This document shows, piece after piece, positions 9,342 through 17,540 of a stretch of DNA of 34,698 nucleotides. The DNA comes from Colwellia sp. (GTDB lineage Bacteria; Pseudomonadota; Gammaproteobacteria; Enterobacterales; Alteromonadaceae). The notes under the pieces are model-generated. The model was given only the letters and a program-made list of their open reading frames with translations. It did not search any database and had not been told where the DNA came from. The number at the start of each line of letters is the position of its first letter. Position 1 is the first letter of the stretch. Made by a program: the position numbers and the translations under genes. The stretch spans positions 1 through 34,698 of the forward strand of contig DPHE01000071.1 in NCBI GenBank assembly GCA_003521815.1, in the 5' to 3' direction.

Positions 9342-10067
9342 GTGATTGAATACAAAGTCGTCCGCAGTCGCCGCAAAACACTTTCTTTGCAAGTTAGCTA
9401 TGGTCAAGTGCTCGTTCGAGCGCCCTATGGTGTGGATGACAAGTTCATTAATACACTTATTGAAAAAAAATCAGCTTGGTTAAAAGCTAAAATAGCACAG
9501 CAGAGCCAAGTTGATGATTTTTGCTGTGACTTTAGTCAAGGCTCAACACTGTTCTTATTTGGGCAATTAGTCACTTTAGATATTACGTTTGCCAAGCAAG
9601 CGCAGACATTGTTAACTAATGATATTAATAACAAGCAAATATTAATCATAGTACTTGCTGAGCGGAATCAAAAGAAATTGAACAATAAGGTGTTATTAGC
9701 TGCAGCGGTTAAAAAGCATATTGAAAAATATTTTAAACAGCAAGCGGAAGATATTATTCCAGTCAAAGTTGCAACCTATTCTCAATTAACCTCATTAACT
9801 CCTGTCAGTATAAAAATAAGGCAGTACCGTTCTAGATGGGGAAGCTGTAATAGCCGTGGCGAATTAAGTTTTAACTATTTATTAATGATGTTGCCTATTG
9901 ATGTTATTAATTATGTTGTTGTTCATGAGTTGTGCCATCTAGAGCATTTAAATCACTCAAAAGAATTTTGGCAACTTGTTGCGAAGCATTTTCCTCAGCA
10001 CACTAAAGCTAAAAAATGGATGAAAATCAATCAGTCTGCTTTGTTATGGCGGTTAGCGTCATATTAA
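9342..10067 (+). CDS. YgjP-type zinc metallopeptidase-domain protein
   Basis: The 241-residue product belongs to the YgjP-like family (DUF45, related to the WLM/SprT group). The zinc signature is HELCH at 195-199 with a further His205 in the string HLEHLNHSKEFW. The preceding IRQYRSRWGSCNSRGELSFN is the family's second hallmark. The N-terminal half carries the usual RKTLSLQV start and a WLKAKI helix. Family members are cytoplasmic; peptidase activity is presumed from the zinc site, and the natural substrate is uncertain. The start must be the GTG at 9342, since an in-frame stop lies four codons upstream. It sits 51 bp behind yebG and may share its SOS-controlled transcript. Confidence 0.85.
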   Translation: MIEYKVVRSRRKTLSLQVSYGQVLVRAPYGVDDKFINTLIEKKSAWLKAKIAQQSQVDDFCCDFSQGSTLFLFGQLVTLDITFAKQAQTLLTNDINNKQILIIVLAERNQKKLNNKVLLAAAVKKHIEKYFKQQAEDIIPVKVATYSQLTSLTPVSIKIRQYRSRWGSCNSRGELSFNYLLMMLPIDVINYVVVHELCHLEHLNHSKEFWQLVAKHFPQHTKAKKWMKINQSALLWRLASY

Positions 10068-10366
10068 TTCATCAAACCTAACTGAGATAGATTGCATTTT
10101 TCTACACTCTGTTAACCATTCATTTCAACATCTGTTTTAATTTTTGTGAGTATATTTACCGTTATTAAGAGCAAACGGCTCAATAAGTGTGTTCAATGGA
10201 TAGAAATATTGAGTAAAATTTACAGCATTCAGATGATAGTGATTTATAGAGCCTCAATACTGCTTTCAATGACCTATTTTTATTTAGCGGGCAACAATTA
10301 AATACCATATATAAGCGTAAGGATAAAAATACCTTTATCCTGTGGAATGTGTTGGTTAAATAAGCG
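10068..10366. other. Intergenic region upstream of the thr promoter
   Basis: No gene is visible in this 299-bp AT-rich stretch. It contains one perfect inverted repeat at 10320-10341, AGGATAAA-6-TTTATCCT, which lacks a following T-run and sits about 26 bp upstream of the presumed thr -35 box. It could be an operator or a weak hairpin. Confidence 0.4.
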
Positions 10367-10395
10367 TTTACGGTGTTTTATGCATAGTTTATAAC
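10367..10395 (+). promoter_or_regulatory. Candidate sigma70 promoter of the threonine operon
   Basis: TTTACG (10367-10372) is separated by exactly 17 bp from TATAAC (10390-10395). Transcription would start near 10402, placing the ribosome site AAAGG (10422-10426) and the leader peptide inside the transcript. A TTGACA at 10427-10432 looks like a better -35 box, but its partner at 17 bp is only CATTTT, and it would start RNA at the leader ATG itself. Confidence 0.5.
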
Positions 10396-10462
10396 TTTTA
10401 TTCTCTTTTGTTAGTATTAATAAAGGTTGACATGAGTGGCTTATTCAGGCATTTTACACCCC

Positions 10463-10531
10463 ATGAATATTACATCTCAGCACATTATTATTATTACCAC
10501 CACCCAAATTCAGATGGCGGTCGCTGGCTAA
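10463..10531 (+). CDS. thrL: Threonine operon leader peptide
   Basis: From the ATG at 10463 the frame encodes the 22-residue peptide MNITSQHIIIITTTQIQM-AVAG, with four Ile codons followed directly by three Thr codons. Ribosome stalling at these codons when Ile-tRNA or Thr-tRNA is scarce is the established basis of thr operon attenuation. The stop lies 24 bases before the attenuator stem. The start is uncertain: no ribosome site precedes 10463. The in-frame GTG at 10436 would give a 31-residue form and has AAAGG nine bases upstream at 10422-10426. The peptide is identified by codon content and context, as such leaders are not conserved in sequence. Confidence 0.85.
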   Translation: MNITSQHIIIITTTQIQMAVAG

Positions 10532-10590
10532 CGTGTAAAAAAAATAATTTTATCGAAGCCCGTGACCTGCAAAGGTGACGGGCTTTTTTT
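10484..10590 (+). promoter_or_regulatory. Threonine/isoleucine attenuator region (control codons, antiterminator, terminator)
   Basis: The control codons run from 10484 to 10504. Downstream, GGTCGCTGGCT (10519-10529) can pair with AGCCCGTGACC (10557-10567) in an 11-bp helix with one mismatch and one G-T pair. That helix uses the left arm of the terminator at 10556-10590, so the two are mutually exclusive. A ribosome stalled at the Ile/Thr run would leave 10519-10529 free to form the antiterminator. A ribosome that reaches the stop at 10529-10531 would cover it and allow termination. The pairings are seen in the sequence; the mechanism follows known thr attenuation. Confidence 0.85.
10556..10590 (+). 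terminator. Rho-independent attenuator terminator of thrABC
   Basis: AAGCCCGT-G-ACC pairs with GGT-G-ACGGGCTT around the loop TGCAAA, with one internal G-G mismatch, followed at once by a run of T. It lies between the leader peptide and thrA, about 130 bp before the thrA ATG. Confidence 0.93.
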
Positions 10591-10721
10591 ATGTTCAGAA
10601 TAAATAGTCGCTCGTGATCATATGACGTTATATAGTGTAACTTAATAGGCAATGTGGATACATGTAGTCTTGATATGAAAAATTGAGTAATTGTTAACTA
10701 ATAAATAAAATAGGAAAAATA

Positions 10722-13208
10722 ATGCGTGTACTTAAATTTGGTGGCTCATCATTAGCTTCAGCTGAGCGTTTTCGTCAAGTCGCCGATATCATCAAAGATC
10801 AAAGCCAATCGTCAAAAGTTGCCGTAGTCGTTTCGGCGCCACAAGGTGTGACAAATCATTTAGTGGCCATGGCTGAGAATATCAGTGATGAAGCTAAAAT
10901 GGTGACGGATCTTAATCACTTTAAACGTGCCATTACCTCAATTATTGAAGACTTATCTGCGAGTTTACCTGAATTTAACTCTCAACATTGTGAGCAAGCA
11001 CTTACTAATTATGAGCACCAGCTTCAGCGATACATGCAAGGAATCACGTTGTTGACTTATTGCCCAGAACATATTCGTGCTCGCATTATTAGTACAGGTG
11101 AGCGGTTAAGCGTTGCTATCCTCGATTCGGTATTGCAGTCATCAGGTTTACAAGTTTCTTTATTAGTCCCAGAGAAATTTCTCTTTACTAATGAATCATC
11201 ATTGAATGCAGTAGCTGATTTAGTACTTTCTAAAGAAAAATTTACCAAGGAATATGACAAACTTAACCAAGTTTCGTTAATGCCAGGTTTTATTGGTATG
11301 AGTGTTAATAGAAATGGAGGTGAAGGTCAAATTACTACGTTAGGTCGTAATGGCTCTGATTATTCAGCGGCAGTGTTAGCAGTATGTATGGAAGCGGACT
11401 GTTGTGAAATTTGGACGGATGTGGATGGTGTTTATAATGCAGATCCTCGTATGATTAAAGAAGCCAAACTACTTGATTATTTGTCGTATCAAGAAGCCAT
11501 GGAGTTATCTTATTTCGGCGCTAGTGTGTTACACCCGAAAACGATTGGTCCAATCGCGCAGTACCATATCCCTTGTCTCATTAAAAATACGAGTAACCCC
11601 GCAGCGCCGGGTACCCTAATTTCTAATGAGACTGATCAGCAAAAACGCGTTAAAGCTATTTCAAACCTTGATGATTTAACGATGGTTAATGTGTCAGGGC
11701 CAGGTATGAAAGGAATGGTGGGTATGGCCAGCAGAGTGTTTGCTACCATGAGTCGTGAAAATATTTCTTTAGTGTTAATTAGCCAATCTTCAAGTGAATA
11801 TTGCATTAGCTTTTGCATTTATTCTAGTGACGCACTACGTGCAGAACAAAGTTTGAAAGAAGAGTTTGAATTAGAATTACTTAATGGTTTACTTGAACCT
11901 GTGGCGTTAAAGGGTGAGTTATCAATTGTTTCTTTAGTGGGTGATGGTATGCATCATCAACGTGGCGTAGCAGCAAAATTTTTCAGCTCGTTAGCACAGG
12001 CTAGAGTTAATGTAGTCGCTATTGCACAAGATTCATCAGAGCGAAGTATTTCAGTTGTAATAGAGCAACGTAAGTGTACAGATGCGATGAAAATCAGTCA
12101 TCAAAACTTTTTCTCTCATAAACCAACCATTGATGTATTCCTCGTTGGTTGTGGTGTTGTTGGTAGTGAATTAATCGCACAAATTTCTCGTCAACAAGTT
12201 AGCCTTAAAGAACAAAACATTGCATTAAAAGTATATGGTATTGCTAACTCTAAAGGGATGGTTTTTGATAAAGCAGGCATCGATTTAGATAACTGGCAAG
12301 CGGCAATGGAAAAAGGTGCAGACAATAAACAGGCCCTTGAAGTTAATGTTGAAAATATCAAAGGATTTGTACGTGATAATCACTTAATAAATCCAGTGTT
12401 AGTTGACTCAACGTCTAATGAAGATTTAGCCATGAGCTATGTTGGTTATTTAGCTGAAGGCTTCCATGTAGTAACACCAAATAAGAAAGCAAATACTGAT
12501 TCATGGGAATATTACCAAGAATTACGTAGCACAGCACAAAAAACTAATCGTAGATTTTTATATGAAACAACGGTTGGCGCAGGCTTACCGGTAATTGATA
12601 CACTGCAAAGCTTAATTAAAGCGGGCGATGAACTACAACGCTTCGAAGGGGTTTTATCTGGTTCACTATCTTATATCTTCGGAAAATTAGATGGAGGTAT
12701 GAGTATTTCTGCAGCGACTGCAATTGCAAAAGAAAATGGATTCACAGAGCCTGATCCTCGTGATGATTTAAGTGGTATGGATGTAGCGCGTAAATTATTA
12801 ATTATGGCGCGTGAAGCGGGTATGCAATTAGAGTTATCTGACATTACTATTGAATCTGTATTACCGAGTGATTTTGATGATAGCGGCGATATCAATGAAT
12901 TCATGGCCAATTTAACTAAAATAGATGATGAATTCAGTGCGCGTATTGCTGCGGCAAGTGCTGAAGGTAAAGTATTACGTTACATTGGCAATATTGTTGA
13001 CGGTAAATGCCAAGTATCTATTGAAGCCGTTGATAGTTCTCACCCCTTGTACAGTATTAAAGACGGTGAAAATGCTTTAGCTATTCATAGTCGTTATTAT
13101 CAGCCATTACCGTTCGTTTTACGTGGCTATGGCGCAGGTGCAGCTGTTACCGCTGCTGGTGTTTTTGGTGATATTTTAAGAACACTCGCTTGGGAGCAGC
13201 AGCACTAA
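10722..13208 (+). CDS. thrA: Bifunctional aspartokinase I / homoserine dehydrogenase I
   Basis: This 828-residue fusion catalyses the first and third steps from aspartate towards threonine: ATP-dependent phosphorylation of aspartate and NAD(P)H reduction of aspartate semialdehyde to homoserine. The N-terminal kinase starts MRVLKFGGSSLAS and has TTLGRNGSDYSAAVLA and WTDVDGVYNADPR. Two ACT-type regulatory segments follow (about 310-460), then the dehydrogenase with the nucleotide motif GCGVVGSE and the strings TPNKKANT and YETTVGAGLPVI. Length and order match E. coli ThrA (820), which is feedback-inhibited by threonine. AGGAAA lies about six bases before the ATG. It is the first structural gene of thrABC and is controlled by the attenuator upstream. 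thrB overlaps its stop by one base. Confidence 0.97.
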   Translation: MRVLKFGGSSLASAERFRQVADIIKDQSQSSKVAVVVSAPQGVTNHLVAMAENISDEAKMVTDLNHFKRAITSIIEDLSASLPEFNSQHCEQALTNYEHQLQRYMQGITLLTYCPEHIRARIISTGERLSVAILDSVLQSSGLQVSLLVPEKFLFTNESSLNAVADLVLSKEKFTKEYDKLNQVSLMPGFIGMSVNRNGGEGQITTLGRNGSDYSAAVLAVCMEADCCEIWTDVDGVYNADPRMIKEAKLLDYLSYQEAMELSYFGASVLHPKTIGPIAQYHIPCLIKNTSNPAAPGTLISNETDQQKRVKAISNLDDLTMVNVSGPGMKGMVGMASRVFATMSRENISLVLISQSSSEYCISFCIYSSDALRAEQSLKEEFELELLNGLLEPVALKGELSIVSLVGDGMHHQRGVAAKFFSSLAQARVNVVAIAQDSSERSISVVIEQRKCTDAMKISHQNFFSHKPTIDVFLVGCGVVGSELIAQISRQQVSLKEQNIALKVYGIANSKGMVFDKAGIDLDNWQAAMEKGADNKQALEVNVENIKGFVRDNHLINPVLVDSTSNEDLAMSYVGYLAEGFHVVTPNKKANTDSWEYYQELRSTAQKTNRRFLYETTVGAGLPVIDTLQSLIKAGDELQRFEGVLSGSLSYIFGKLDGGMSISAATAIAKENGFTEPDPRDDLSGMDVARKLLIMAREAGMQLELSDITIESVLPSDFDDSGDINEFMANLTKIDDEFSARIAAASAEGKVLRYIGNIVDGKCQVSIEAVDSSHPLYSIKDGENALAIHSRYYQPLPFVLRGYGAGAAVTAAGVFGDILRTLAWEQQH

Positions 13209-14230
13209 TGAGAACAGATAAGGTTACAAATGATTATCTTTCTAGCCGTGAAGTAACGCAAGAACAAGGTGTGTCAGTATTTGCTCCCGCTTCTATTGGT
13301 AACGTTAGCGTTGGTTTTGATGTATTAGGCTTAGCGGTTAAGCCGGTTGATGGTACTTTATTAGGTGATGTCGTTACTGTGGAGAAAGCGGTTGAATTGG
13401 CAGATGAAGACAGTCTAGTGGTGATTGGTGCTTTTGCCGATAAACTGCCAAGTAACAAAGAAGATAATATTGTTTGGTCATGTTTACAGCTTTTTAATCA
13501 AGCATTGACTGATGCCAAACAAAATATAAGCACAGTTAAGCTGACATTAGATAAAAAAATGCCAGTCGGTAGTGGTTTAGGCTCTAGTGCTTGCTCAGTC
13601 GTTGCTGCTTTAGTTGGCTTAAATACATTTTATGCTAAGTATAAAAACTTTAGTTTTGATGAAAAAACAGTCCTTAAAATGACCGGTCAAATGGAAGCAC
13701 AAATTAGTGGCAGTTTACACTATGATAATGTCGCTCCTTGTTATTTAGGTGGTTTACAACTGATGGTACCTGATAGCGAAATCATTAGCCGTACTTTACC
13801 CGGCTTTAGTGATTGTTATTATGTGATGGCGTACCCCGGCATTGAAGTGTCAACTAAAGCTGCCCGTGATGTTTTACCAACAAGTTATAGCCGTGCAGAT
13901 GTGATAAGCTACGGTCAAAATTTAGCAACCTTTGTTGATGCCTGTCATCGCCAAGATAAAGCACAGGCTTTTTCGGTATTAACGGATGTAGTCGCTGAAC
14001 CTTATAGAACTAATTTATTACCTAAGTACCAGCAAGCACATGATTATTTAATCACACAAGGCTGTTTAGCTGTGGGTATTTCTGGCTCAGGTCCTACATT
14101 ATTCTGTATTTGCGACAACGAACAACAAGCGAATGCATTTGCAACCTGGTTACAAGATAATTACCTACAAACAGATTTAGGTTTTGTCCATGTCTGTTTA
14201 GTTGATGACGCTGGCGCAGTAGAAATATAA
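13208..14230 (+). CDS. thrB: Homoserine kinase
   Basis: ThrB phosphorylates homoserine with ATP, giving the substrate of threonine synthase. It is a GHMP kinase: the ATP-binding loop PVGSGLGSSA lies at about 119-128, the family opening VFAPASIGNVSVGFDVLG near the N-terminus, and a glycine-rich GISGSGPTLF near the C-terminus. The ATG at 13208 shares its A with the last base of the thrA TAA, and GGAG lies about ten bases before it, so translational coupling is likely. This start gives 340 residues, with about 20 more at the N-terminus than E. coli ThrB (310). A GTG at 13271 would remove that extension but has a poor ribosome site. Confidence 0.95.
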   Translation: MRTDKVTNDYLSSREVTQEQGVSVFAPASIGNVSVGFDVLGLAVKPVDGTLLGDVVTVEKAVELADEDSLVVIGAFADKLPSNKEDNIVWSCLQLFNQALTDAKQNISTVKLTLDKKMPVGSGLGSSACSVVAALVGLNTFYAKYKNFSFDEKTVLKMTGQMEAQISGSLHYDNVAPCYLGGLQLMVPDSEIISRTLPGFSDCYYVMAYPGIEVSTKAARDVLPTSYSRADVISYGQNLATFVDACHRQDKAQAFSVLTDVVAEPYRTNLLPKYQQAHDYLITQGCLAVGISGSGPTLFCICDNEQQANAFATWLQDNYLQTDLGFVHVCLVDDAGAVEI

Positions 14231-14264
14231 AGCTAGATACAAAAATTTAAAATGAGAAATTAAC

Positions 14265-15569
14265 GTGAAATTTTATAACTTAAAAGAAAATGATGAGAAA
14301 GTTAGTTTTGCTGGTGCAGTTAAGCAAGGCTTAGGTAAAAATCAAGGGTTATTCTTCCCAGTGACGATGCCAAAATTCGATAATATTGATGCATTATTAG
14401 CGATGCCATTAGTTGAGCGTAGTGTACAAATATTACTTCCTTTTGTTGAAGAAGATTTAACGGAAAAAGAATTAACTGAGATCGTAATCGATGCGTTTAA
14501 TTTTCCTGCGCAATTGCAACCGATTACTAATGATCGCGCTATTCTAGAATTATTTCATGGTCCAACGTTAGCTTTTAAAGATTTTGGTGCACGTTTTATG
14601 GCCAAATGTTTGCAAGTTTTTGTAGCTAAAGATGCCAAAGCAAGCGGTCAAAAAAAGCCATTAACCATTTTAACGGCGACCTCGGGTGATACGGGTGCTG
14701 CTGTTGCGCATGCTTTTCATGGTATTGATAATATCCGTGTCGTTATCATGTACCCCAAAGGCAAAATTTCTTTATTACAAGAGAAAATGTTCACTACCTT
14801 AGGTGGTAATATTGAAACGTTGCGTGTTGAGGGTGATTTTGATGCTTGCCAAGCATTAGTTAAACAATCATTTAGTGACAGTGAATTAGCGACCACTATT
14901 GGTTTAAATTCAGCTAACTCAATTAATATCAGTCGCTTACTTGCGCAAATTTGTTATTACTTTGAAGCAGTCGCGCAAATATCTCGTGCGAAGACGAATT
15001 TAGGGGATATTGTTTTCTCTATTCCAAGTGGTAATTTTGGTAACTTAACCGCGGGTTTATTTGCGAAAGCGATGGGTTTACCGATTAAGCGCTTCATTGC
15101 GGCAACGAATCTTAACGATACCGTGCCTCGCTACTTAGAAACAGGTGAGTGGACACCCAACACGACTGTGGCCACTATCTCAAATGCAATGGATGTGAGT
15201 AACCCAAATAACTGGCCGCGTGTTGAGCATATGCTTAAATCGGGCATTGTTGAAGAAGGTAGTGTTAGCTCAGTATCTATCGATGAAGAGCAAACTCAAT
15301 CTACGGTTATCCAGTTAAGTAAACTGGGTTATATCAGTGAACCGCATGCAGCTGTTGCTTATAAAGCGTTGCAATATAATGCGGTTGAGGGTGAATTTGG
15401 CGTATTTTTAGGTACAGCACATCCTGCTAAGTTTAAAGATGTGGTCGAAAGTATTTTAGGTCAACCACTTGGTTTACCAAAAGAGTTAGCGGATTGCGCA
15501 AGTGAGCCTATTTTGTCAAAAGACATGAGCAGTGACTTTACTGAATTACGTGCTTATTTATTAGCATAA
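14265..15569 (+). CDS. thrC: Threonine synthase
   Basis: ThrC is a pyridoxal-phosphate enzyme that turns O-phosphohomoserine into threonine, the last step of the pathway. The PLP lysine is K105 in HGPTLAFKDFGARF, with TATSGDTGAAVAHAF and IPSGNFGNLTAG as the phosphate-binding loops. The 434-residue length matches the enteric type (428). The start is the GTG at 14265, because the product then begins MKFYNLKENDEKVSFAGAV in line with E. coli ThrC, and no ATG precedes it in frame. It lies 34 bp after thrB as the third gene of the operon. No terminator is visible between it and ung. Confidence 0.97.
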   Translation: MKFYNLKENDEKVSFAGAVKQGLGKNQGLFFPVTMPKFDNIDALLAMPLVERSVQILLPFVEEDLTEKELTEIVIDAFNFPAQLQPITNDRAILELFHGPTLAFKDFGARFMAKCLQVFVAKDAKASGQKKPLTILTATSGDTGAAVAHAFHGIDNIRVVIMYPKGKISLLQEKMFTTLGGNIETLRVEGDFDACQALVKQSFSDSELATTIGLNSANSINISRLLAQICYYFEAVAQISRAKTNLGDIVFSIPSGNFGNLTAGLFAKAMGLPIKRFIAATNLNDTVPRYLETGEWTPNTTVATISNAMDVSNPNNWPRVEHMLKSGIVEEGSVSSVSIDEEQTQSTVIQLSKLGYISEPHAAVAYKALQYNAVEGEFGVFLGTAHPAKFKDVVESILGQPLGLPKELADCASEPILSKDMSSDFTELRAYLLA

Positions 15570-15595
15570 TACTTTCAATTACTTAAGAAACACAA

Positions 15596-16291
15596 ATGAT
15601 AAAACCTTTCTGGCAGCAGATAATTGAGCAAGAACAACAGCAAGATTACTATTGCCAGCTGCAAGAAAGCATTGCTCAGCAAAGAGCGCAAGGCATCACC
15701 ATTTTTCCTGAAGACAAAGATGTTTTTCATGCGTTTGAATTTTGCGATTTAGCCGATGCAAAAGTCGTGGTGTTAGGGCAAGATCCGTATCATGGTGTTG
15801 GGAAGGGTGATTATTGTCATCAGTCACAAGCACATGGTTTGGCCTTTTCTGTCACTACTCATATTAAAGTACCTCCTTCTTTAGTGAATATTTATAAAGA
15901 ACTCAGTACCGATATTGAAGGCTTTATCACGCCTACTCATGGCAACCTGACCTCATGGGCAGAGCAAGGAGTACTCTTACTTAACACCGTTCTCACTGTA
16001 CAACAAGGTCAAGCCCACTCGCATGCTAAATTAGGTTGGGAGCGTTTTACCGACAATATTATTACGCAACTTAATCAGCATAATGAGGGTTGTGTTTTTA
16101 TTTTGTGGGGTGCCCATGCTCAAAAGAAAGGGCGTAATATAGATGACAGTAAACACCGAGTATTAAATGGTCCTCATCCCTCACCACTTTCAGCTTACCG
16201 TGGTTTTTTTGGCTGTCAGCATTTTTCAAAAGCAAATGCTTGGTTAGCTAGTAAAGGTAAGAAAACCATTAACTGGCAGGTGGAATGTTAA
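15596..16291 (+). CDS. ung: Uracil-DNA glycosylase (family 1)
   Basis: Ung cuts uracil from DNA and starts base-excision repair. The 231-residue product has the catalytic motif GQDPYHG with D63, Y65 and H66, the PPSLVNIYKEL segment, LLLNTVLTV, and the DNA-intercalation loop HPSPLSAYRGFFGC. One thing is unusual: between GQDPYHG and QAHGLAFSV, where family members have two residues, there are about eight extra residues (KGDYCHQS, 70-77). The catalytic residues remain, so it is probably active. The ATG at 15596 is 26 bp after thrC on the same strand, so it may be read through from thrABC, an arrangement without an obvious functional link. Confidence 0.96.
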   Translation: MIKPFWQQIIEQEQQQDYYCQLQESIAQQRAQGITIFPEDKDVFHAFEFCDLADAKVVVLGQDPYHGVGKGDYCHQSQAHGLAFSVTTHIKVPPSLVNIYKELSTDIEGFITPTHGNLTSWAEQGVLLLNTVLTVQQGQAHSHAKLGWERFTDNIITQLNQHNEGCVFILWGAHAQKKGRNIDDSKHRVLNGPHPSPLSAYRGFFGCQHFSKANAWLASKGKKTINWQVEC

Positions 16292-16447
16292 AAATAGTGA
16301 ATAAAAAAGAGCGCCTTGATTATGACTTGCCCATACTTTTTCAAATGCGCACTTTCAAATAGAGGGGTATATCAGTAAAAAAATTATTGCTAATGCCATC
16401 TGCCATCCAATCAAAAATGTTTAGCGATTAATTCAGTTTAAATAATA

Positions 16448-17410
16448 TCAATTAGTAACATCAAGCCTATTTAATTGTTCACTTTGTTTAAAAGCCGCAA
16501 TATTTTCACCCAATAAATCAATTAACCTTTGTTGTGCTTCACTGCTTGCCCAAGCAATATGAGCAGTGATTTTTAAGTTAACTAGGTTGGCATTTAGCAA
16601 GGGATGATCAGATGGCGGAGGCTCTTGCTCTAATACATCCAATACCGCATAAGCTATTTGCTCAGTTTTTAATGCGAATAATAAATCAGCGCTATTTACT
16701 AATGCGCCACGAGCGGTATTAATTAGCATGGCTGTTGGTTTTATTTTAGCAAGTATATTGCGATTAATTAAATTTTCAGTGTCGGGGGTTTGTGGGCAAT
16801 GCAAACTGATAATATCAGCTTGGGTTATGACTTTATCAAAGCGAACCCGTCCTTGGCGAATTTCGGGACTATTAACGCGTTCACTGATCAAAACAGTCAT
16901 ACCAAAGGCATGAGCAAGTTTGACAACGGCTTGACCTAAGTGACCATAGCCAATAATACCTAACGTCTTTCCGGCAAGCTCTGTGATGGCATTGCCGTGA
17001 TAACAAAAAGTCTCATTTTTTTGCCAATGCCCTTGTTCAGTATTATCGTTGTGATGAGACGTTTGTTGATAGTATTCTAATATTTGCGCCAGTACATATT
17101 GGGCGACAGATTGCCCTGCGTAACCGCTAACATTGGTCACGGCAATACCTAACGTTCTTGCCGTTCTAATATCAACATTATTATAACCCGTAGCGGCAAT
17201 GCAAATTAATTTCAACGCAGGAAGTTTTACTAACAGCTCAGCTGTTAATACAACTTTATTTGTGATGAGCAACTCCATATTTTCACACCGTTCAAGTACT
17301 TGCTCAGGAGGTGTGTTGCTATAACACACTAGTTCACTCACCTGTTGCTCAATGGCCACAAAAGAGATATTCGAGCTAAAAGTTTGACTGTCTAAGAATA
17401 CGGCTTTCAT
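16448..17410 (-). CDS. D-isomer 2-hydroxyacid dehydrogenase (glycerate/hydroxypyruvate type)
   Basis: This 320-residue NAD(P)-dependent enzyme reduces 2-oxoacids to D-2-hydroxyacids or runs the reverse reaction in the cytoplasm. It has the Rossmann motif GYGHLG (154-159), the substrate arginine R234 in NTARGALV, the glutamate E263 in LEQEPP, and the catalytic H284 in TAHIAWAS. Sequence style and length are closest to hydroxypyruvate/glycerate dehydrogenases of the HprA group, but the substrate cannot be settled from motifs. It is a single gene, convergent with ung. A perfect 10-bp inverted repeat lies 14 bp before its ATG, and GGTGGA follows it as a possible ribosome site. Confidence 0.9.
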   Translation of the reverse strand: MKAVFLDSQTFSSNISFVAIEQQVSELVCYSNTPPEQVLERCENMELLITNKVVLTAELLVKLPALKLICIAATGYNNVDIRTARTLGIAVTNVSGYAGQSVAQYVLAQILEYYQQTSHHNDNTEQGHWQKNETFCYHGNAITELAGKTLGIIGYGHLGQAVVKLAHAFGMTVLISERVNSPEIRQGRVRFDKVITQADIISLHCPQTPDTENLINRNILAKIKPTAMLINTARGALVNSADLLFALKTEQIAYAVLDVLEQEPPPSDHPLLNANLVNLKITAHIAWASSEAQQRLIDLLGENIAAFKQSEQLNRLDVTN

Positions 17411-17424
17411 TGTTAATTTCCACC

Positions 17425-17449
17425 ATGGACTTTATAAGCTAAAGTCCAT
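17425..17449. promoter_or_regulatory. Perfect inverted repeat just upstream of the dehydrogenase start
   Basis: ATGGACTTTA (17425-17434), a five-base spacer, then TAAAGTCCAT (17440-17449). On the minus strand it ends 14 bp before the ATG at 17410 and abuts the possible ribosome site GGTGG. It could be an operator or a 5'-untranslated-region hairpin; no T-run follows, so it is not a terminator. Confidence 0.55.
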
Positions 17450-17540
17450 TATTCTAAACGGTTCTATCTAGGTCGACCATCTTTTCTACCGTTCATTAAC
17501 CTTGGCGCATAGGTAATAACGAATATACCAAAGGCGAATA

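Noticed and set aside
10427..10455. TTGACA-17-CATTTT as the thr promoter
   Set aside because: The -10 match is poor and transcription would begin at the leader ATG; TTTACG-17-TATAAC upstream fits the leader layout better.
16292..16447. Possible terminator between ung and the dehydrogenase (GAGCGC and GCGCAC)
   Set aside because: The arms are imperfect, about 30 bases apart and not followed by a T-run.
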